Positions 43,829 to 46,537 of a stretch of DNA of 46,537 nt are shown one piece after another. Under the pieces are notes generated by a model. The model was not told where the DNA came from. It saw nothing but the letters and a program-made list of their open reading frames with translations, and did not search any database. How positions within the stretch are numbered: position 1 is the first letter of the stretch; the number at the start of each line of letters is the position of its first letter. Where the stretch lies: positions 1 to 46,537 of IMG/VR virus record IMGVR_UViG_3300007609_000038. One strand, given 5' to 3'. This stretch comes from a virus. The translations under genes and the position numbers were made by a program.

Positions 43829-44291
43829 TAGATAATTCCTGTTTCATTTCAAGTTCTGTTTTATATGGACCTTTAAAATTATATCTTTGCAAAGTAATTA
43901 ACTTAGGACAAAAGCTTTTTACCCAGCCTTTGTCAAACCGAATTATGTAATAACCTGCACAATACAAGCTTTTAGAGTCTTCACTTTTTGTAAATAACGG
44001 CAACTTTCTTTTGATGTCAAACATCGAGTTGTGAGGAACAATGCTACAAGGAAATCCGTGTACTTCTAAAGGCTCGGCATTGTCGGCAGGTTTAATAATC
44101 TTCGCCACAAAAAAGTCAGAACCAAACTCTTTTGTAATGCTTTTTTTATCCTTGAAAATTTTTACACCAGTTTCGTTGCTCAGTACAAATTTGTTGTCTT
44201 CGTCTTTTCTGAGGGTAGCACATTTTACACCATTTTGTTCTACTATCCAAAATTTATCATCTATAATAGGTTTAGCTTGAAGTTCACTCAT
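43812..44291 (-). CDS. Conserved phage protein, unknown
   Basis: A protein of 159 residues with a good site (AGGAG) ahead of the ATG at 44291. Its sequence (DDKFWIVEQNGVKCATLRKD, SDFFVAKIIKPADN, VHGFPCSIVPHNSMFDIKRK, YCAGYYIIRFDKGWVKSFCP) is beta-rich with a repeated hydrophobic/Lys pattern, and reads like a small beta-sheet domain. I recognise it only as a protein typical of marine T4-like genomes near rnh. It lies 16 bases after the rnh stop, so both are likely on one transcript. Confidence 0.65.
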   Translation of the reverse strand: MSELQAKPIIDDKFWIVEQNGVKCATLRKDEDNKFVLSNETGVKIFKDKKSITKEFGSDFFVAKIIKPADNAEPLEVHGFPCSIVPHNSMFDIKRKLPLFTKSEDSKSLYCAGYYIIRFDKGWVKSFCPKLITLQRYNFKGPYKTELEMKQELSNANTK

Positions 44292-44307
44292 TTATATCTC
44301 CTGATTT

Positions 44308-45300
44308 TTAACTATTTTCGCTGTATCGAGCATTTAAAGGATTAGCATACGCCTGTGCTTGTTCGGAAATTTTTTGCAGATCCCATAAATTACAAAATTT
44401 CATCAAACGAATGCCGACTTGATTAATATTTTTAGGACTAGATGTAGCTTCGGAAATTGTGTTTTCGATAATTTTTCTAATATCATCTGGCTGTTGTGTT
44501 AGATCAATTAACTTGCGATTGCGTTCATAATCATCTAATACTCGATGCTCTTCGCCGTTGTGGTCTACCCAACGCTGCAACATTAGATTATTCCAATTAA
44601 ATCCTTTGGTTGTCTTATCCTCAAACGCTTCTAGTAATCCTACTTTGTTTTTAGTACCTTTCTTGCGAACACCTGGATAGGCAGAGAACACATTGTCACT
44701 GGTATCACCACGCATACATTTTTCAAACAACAGCCATTCCGGGTCAGGGGCAGATTTAGCTTCCTTGGTCTTCTTGTCGATCACAGGATTCCCTTTAGCG
44801 TCAAAATATCCTTCGTGTGTTGTGGTTACTTCTTGCACACCATTGTATTGTTTTACATTAGGTGCAATTAACTGTGAAAAGTCTGAGTCGGTTGAGATAA
44901 TAACGTGATCGTCGTCTGGGTGCTGTTGAATCCAGCCTGCAATCAGATCGTCTGCTTCCAGTTGTTTATGCTGTAGCACCGTGCAATTCGTTTTTTCAGT
45001 AACAAAATCCTTGAATGTGTCAAACGCTTCCCAAAAAACTTTGTCTTCCTCTTGTTCTTTTTCAGTAAGTGCCGCACGGGCATCTGACCTGTTTCTCTTA
45101 TAAGGCTCATAATAATCCTTACGCCAACTGCGTCCTTCTAAACAAAACACTACGTGACTTCCGTTAAAGTCTTGCCATGCTTTTTTAATGCTGTTTAGTG
45201 TTATATGAAATGCCATACCGACTTTGATGTCAGCCTCGCCTCGAATAACATGTCTTGCCCTGAAAAATGTGTTTGCTGTATCTACTAATATATAGGTCAT
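44308..45300 (-). CDS. rnh: RNase H / 5'-3' exonuclease, T4 rnh-like (FEN-1 family)
   Basis: A protein of 330 residues, close to T4 RNase H (305). The metal-binding residues of the PIN/FEN nuclease fold are in order: Asp7 (LVDTANTFFRAR), the basic helix SWRKDYYEPYKRNR at 59-72, Glu115/Asp117/Asp118 (QLEADDLIAGWIQ), Asp138/Asp140 (IISTDSDFSQL), and Asp199/Asp202 (MRGDTSDNV), followed by the helix-hairpin-helix region (GVRKKGTKNKVGLLEAF). T4 RNase H removes RNA primers and adjacent DNA from the 5' ends of Okazaki fragments with gp32 and the polymerase. The ATG overlaps the preceding TGA (ATGA). All catalytic acids are intact. Confidence 0.9.
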   Translation of the reverse strand: MTYILVDTANTFFRARHVIRGEADIKVGMAFHITLNSIKKAWQDFNGSHVVFCLEGRSWRKDYYEPYKRNRSDARAALTEKEQEEDKVFWEAFDTFKDFVTEKTNCTVLQHKQLEADDLIAGWIQQHPDDDHVIISTDSDFSQLIAPNVKQYNGVQEVTTTHEGYFDAKGNPVIDKKTKEAKSAPDPEWLLFEKCMRGDTSDNVFSAYPGVRKKGTKNKVGLLEAFEDKTTKGFNWNNLMLQRWVDHNGEEHRVLDDYERNRKLIDLTQQPDDIRKIIENTISEATSSPKNINQVGIRLMKFCNLWDLQKISEQAQAYANPLNARYSENS

Positions 45301-46001
45301 TTTAAAATACTCTTAATTCGATTGGTAAATAGATTATATGATTCATTTAATGAAATATTTGAATACCATTTTTTTAAAGAAACTGCCTTTTGTTGTTCTG
45401 TTAAAATTTTAATTCTTTCATTATCTTCTAATATTTGATCTAACTTAATTTTTTTGCAGTTTCTAAATCTCACCGCATACAACGGATCACCTCTAGTGAA
45501 CGAAATACTCTTACAATTTGGATCTAAATAAAAACTAAAATTTGTAGGACGAATCCATTTTCCTATATTATATTCTCCGCAGATAATTGTTAATGGATAA
45601 GATTGCAATGGTGGATCTATAACTTCCATAATTGTATCTTTATCTGAACTAATAAAAAAATATTGTAGATGTATTGTTAGTAATGGAACTCCGTTTAAAA
45701 GTTTAGTTTCCGGATACGATTCAAATAAGAAAGATTGTAAATTATTTGTATCGGATCTGTCATTAATTATTTCAAACTTGTTATTTCCTAAATTGTTTAT
45801 AGTGAAATCTAAAGGACTGCATATATAATATACGTTATTAAGATAATCTTGAACTGCTGGACACCGAAAAGAGTCTAATTTAGAATCTGCAGAAATAAAT
45901 TTTAAAGCTTGTTTGGGTTCTTGAATAAGCGGATCTAGTTCAAATAATCCTAGATCGTTTTTTGTATTATCTAACATACCAAAGTATTTTATAGTAGTCA
46001 T
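45297..46001 (-). CDS. Conserved phage protein, unknown
   Basis: A protein of 234 residues, ATGA-coupled on both sides. Features: LDSFRCPAVQDYLNNVYYIC, PLDFTINNL, LNGVPLLTIHLQYFFISSD, IRPTNFSFYLDP, FTRGDPLYAVRFRN. The CPA and RGDPLY-x-VRF segments look like the signature of a small family in T4-like marine phages, for which I know no activity. Mixed alpha/beta, no membrane segment. Its tight coupling with rnh suggests a replication- or nucleotide-linked role, but that is only from position. Confidence 0.65.
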   Translation of the reverse strand: MTTIKYFGMLDNTKNDLGLFELDPLIQEPKQALKFISADSKLDSFRCPAVQDYLNNVYYICSPLDFTINNLGNNKFEIINDRSDTNNLQSFLFESYPETKLLNGVPLLTIHLQYFFISSDKDTIMEVIDPPLQSYPLTIICGEYNIGKWIRPTNFSFYLDPNCKSISFTRGDPLYAVRFRNCKKIKLDQILEDNERIKILTEQQKAVSLKKWYSNISLNESYNLFTNRIKSILK

Positions 46002-46399
46002 AAATTATCTTTTTTCACTGAATTAATATCGATAACACCGGTGTTTACCCCTTCTAACGGTCCGCCGTAGTCTCCATCGACAACCACATTTGCACAAAGT
46101 TCTCTAAACCAACGATCTACAATTTCTTCTTCGTTGTCCCCTTCTAATCCATAACCTTGCTCGCGTAATTGAGCAATAAAGTACTTGTTCCAATCAAGTT
46201 CAAAGAACCCGTTTCTTACATTTTCTTGATTTACGTGAGTATCGATAACACCTACCCACGGTTCTTTGCGACGGGTTGCATACTCTTTGGGATTCTTGTC
46301 TTTAAGAGTTTCCATCTCAATTTCTTTAGCTTTAGCAAGAGTAGCTTCTGCTTCTGCTTTAATCTTGTCGAGTCCGGTTATTTTTTCTAACCACTTCAT
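45998..46399 (-). CDS. Conserved phage protein, unknown
   Basis: A protein of 133 residues from the ATG at 46399, which shares its A with the TAA of the queE gene upstream and has GGGGA seven bases before it; a GTG at 46411 would add four residues but lies before that site. An N-terminal helix (ITGLDKIKAEAEATLAKAKE) is followed by a conserved core (EPWVGVIDTHVNQENVRNGF, FELDWNKYFIAQLREQGYG, EEEIVDRWFRELCANVV). I recognise the GFFELDWN / EEIVDRWF pattern as a marine phage family of unknown function. Soluble. Confidence 0.65.
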   Translation of the reverse strand: MKWLEKITGLDKIKAEAEATLAKAKEIEMETLKDKNPKEYATRRKEPWVGVIDTHVNQENVRNGFFELDWNKYFIAQLREQGYGLEGDNEEEIVDRWFRELCANVVVDGDYGGPLEGVNTGVIDINSVKKDNL

Positions 46400-46537
46400 T
46401 ATGTTCCCCACTCATTTTTAAACAGCGGCACCTGCAACCTATCTGAATATCTAAGTCCATTTGCCATTGCAAGTTCCGCTACACGGCGATTGTTAAGCTC
46501 GTAGACGTCGTCTGTGCCGCCTACGGGCATAAGATAC
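46399..46537 (-). CDS. queE: 7-carboxy-7-deazaguanine synthase, C-terminal end (QueE; 5' part outside window)
   Basis: Forty-five codons are open to the window edge on the minus strand (YLMPVGGTDDVYELNNRRVA, ELAMANGLRYSDRLQVPLFK, NEWGT, stop TAA). The pattern L-M-P-x-G-x-T, then VAE-x-A-x-x-x-GLRYS-x-RL-x-x-x-L-x-x-N-x-x-GT, matches the end of QueE, the radical SAM enzyme that contracts 6-carboxytetrahydropterin to CDG on the preQ0 pathway. The Cys cluster and catalytic core lie beyond the window. T4-like marine phages often carry such genes, for 7-deazaguanine DNA modification or host tRNA queuosine. TAATG overlap with the next gene suggests coupling. Confidence 0.75.
   Translation of the reverse strand, partial: YLMPVGGTDDVYELNNRRVAELAMANGLRYSDRLQVPLFKNEWGT

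Noticed and set aside
44285-44295. ATATAAATG-like sequence before the 43812 gene as a late promoter
   Set aside because: It overlaps the ribosome site and start codon itself and deviates in the last base; better explained by AT-rich leader plus ATG.
1-46537. tRNA genes, CRISPR arrays, integrase or insertion sequences
   Set aside because: The gaps are too short for tRNA genes and none shows a cloverleaf. No repeat-spacer pattern and no transposase or integrase motif was seen.

Overview
The window is a dense, AT-rich piece of a T4-like marine myovirus genome. It resembles the phages of Pelagibacter (SAR11) or marine cyanobacteria. The support is a T4-type baseplate gp6, a run of tail-fibre paralogs with the N-terminal architecture of marine T4-like phages, a T4 RNase H homolog, and late-promoter octamers of the TATAAATA type in front of gene blocks. 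The host cannot be fixed from this window: no photosynthesis gene and no tRNA was seen. Genes abut or overlap by 1-30 bases almost throughout, and no gene-free stretch exceeds 60 bases.

Layout. (1) 1-17031, plus strand: the 3' part of the gp6-like baseplate gene, open at the window edge, then a single 13.8 kb gene for a 4607-residue virion protein. That protein carries FG-GAP beta-propeller blades interrupted by chitin/carbohydrate-binding-like modules. (2) 17060-29163, plus strand: a structural protein, four tail-fibre paralogs sharing an N-terminal domain (one is a gp12-like collar fibre, one has a self-processing/chaperone-like C-terminus), and two paralogous structural proteins, one extended by another beta-propeller. 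(3) 29222-35158, plus strand, behind a late promoter: a glycan-type cassette with four GT-A-like glycosyltransferases, two unknowns and an N-twitch radical SAM enzyme. (4) 35155-38371, minus strand: two paralogous unknown proteins around an SGNH hydrolase. (5) 38397-41415, plus strand: a third member of that unknown family, a nucleotide-sugar 6-dehydrogenase-like protein and a second SGNH hydrolase. (6) 41392-46537, minus strand: small conserved-looking unknowns, RNase H, two further unknowns and the 3' end of queE, which runs off the window.

How the genes may work together (inference): blocks 1-2 build the baseplate and receptor-binding apparatus. Blocks 3-5 look like a sugar and radical-chemistry cassette next to the fibre genes and fired by late promoters, so the attractive hypothesis is decoration of the virion or its fibres rather than of the host envelope. 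The most distinctive items are the propeller/CBM mosaic in the giant protein, the three-member SEKT family distributed over both strands with the SGNH and radical SAM genes, and a 9-bp hairpin at 43538-43567. That hairpin would hide a start codon in read-through mRNA, but its 5' arm is removed from transcripts starting at the late promoter overlapping it. This is the logic known for T4 genes e, soc and 49.
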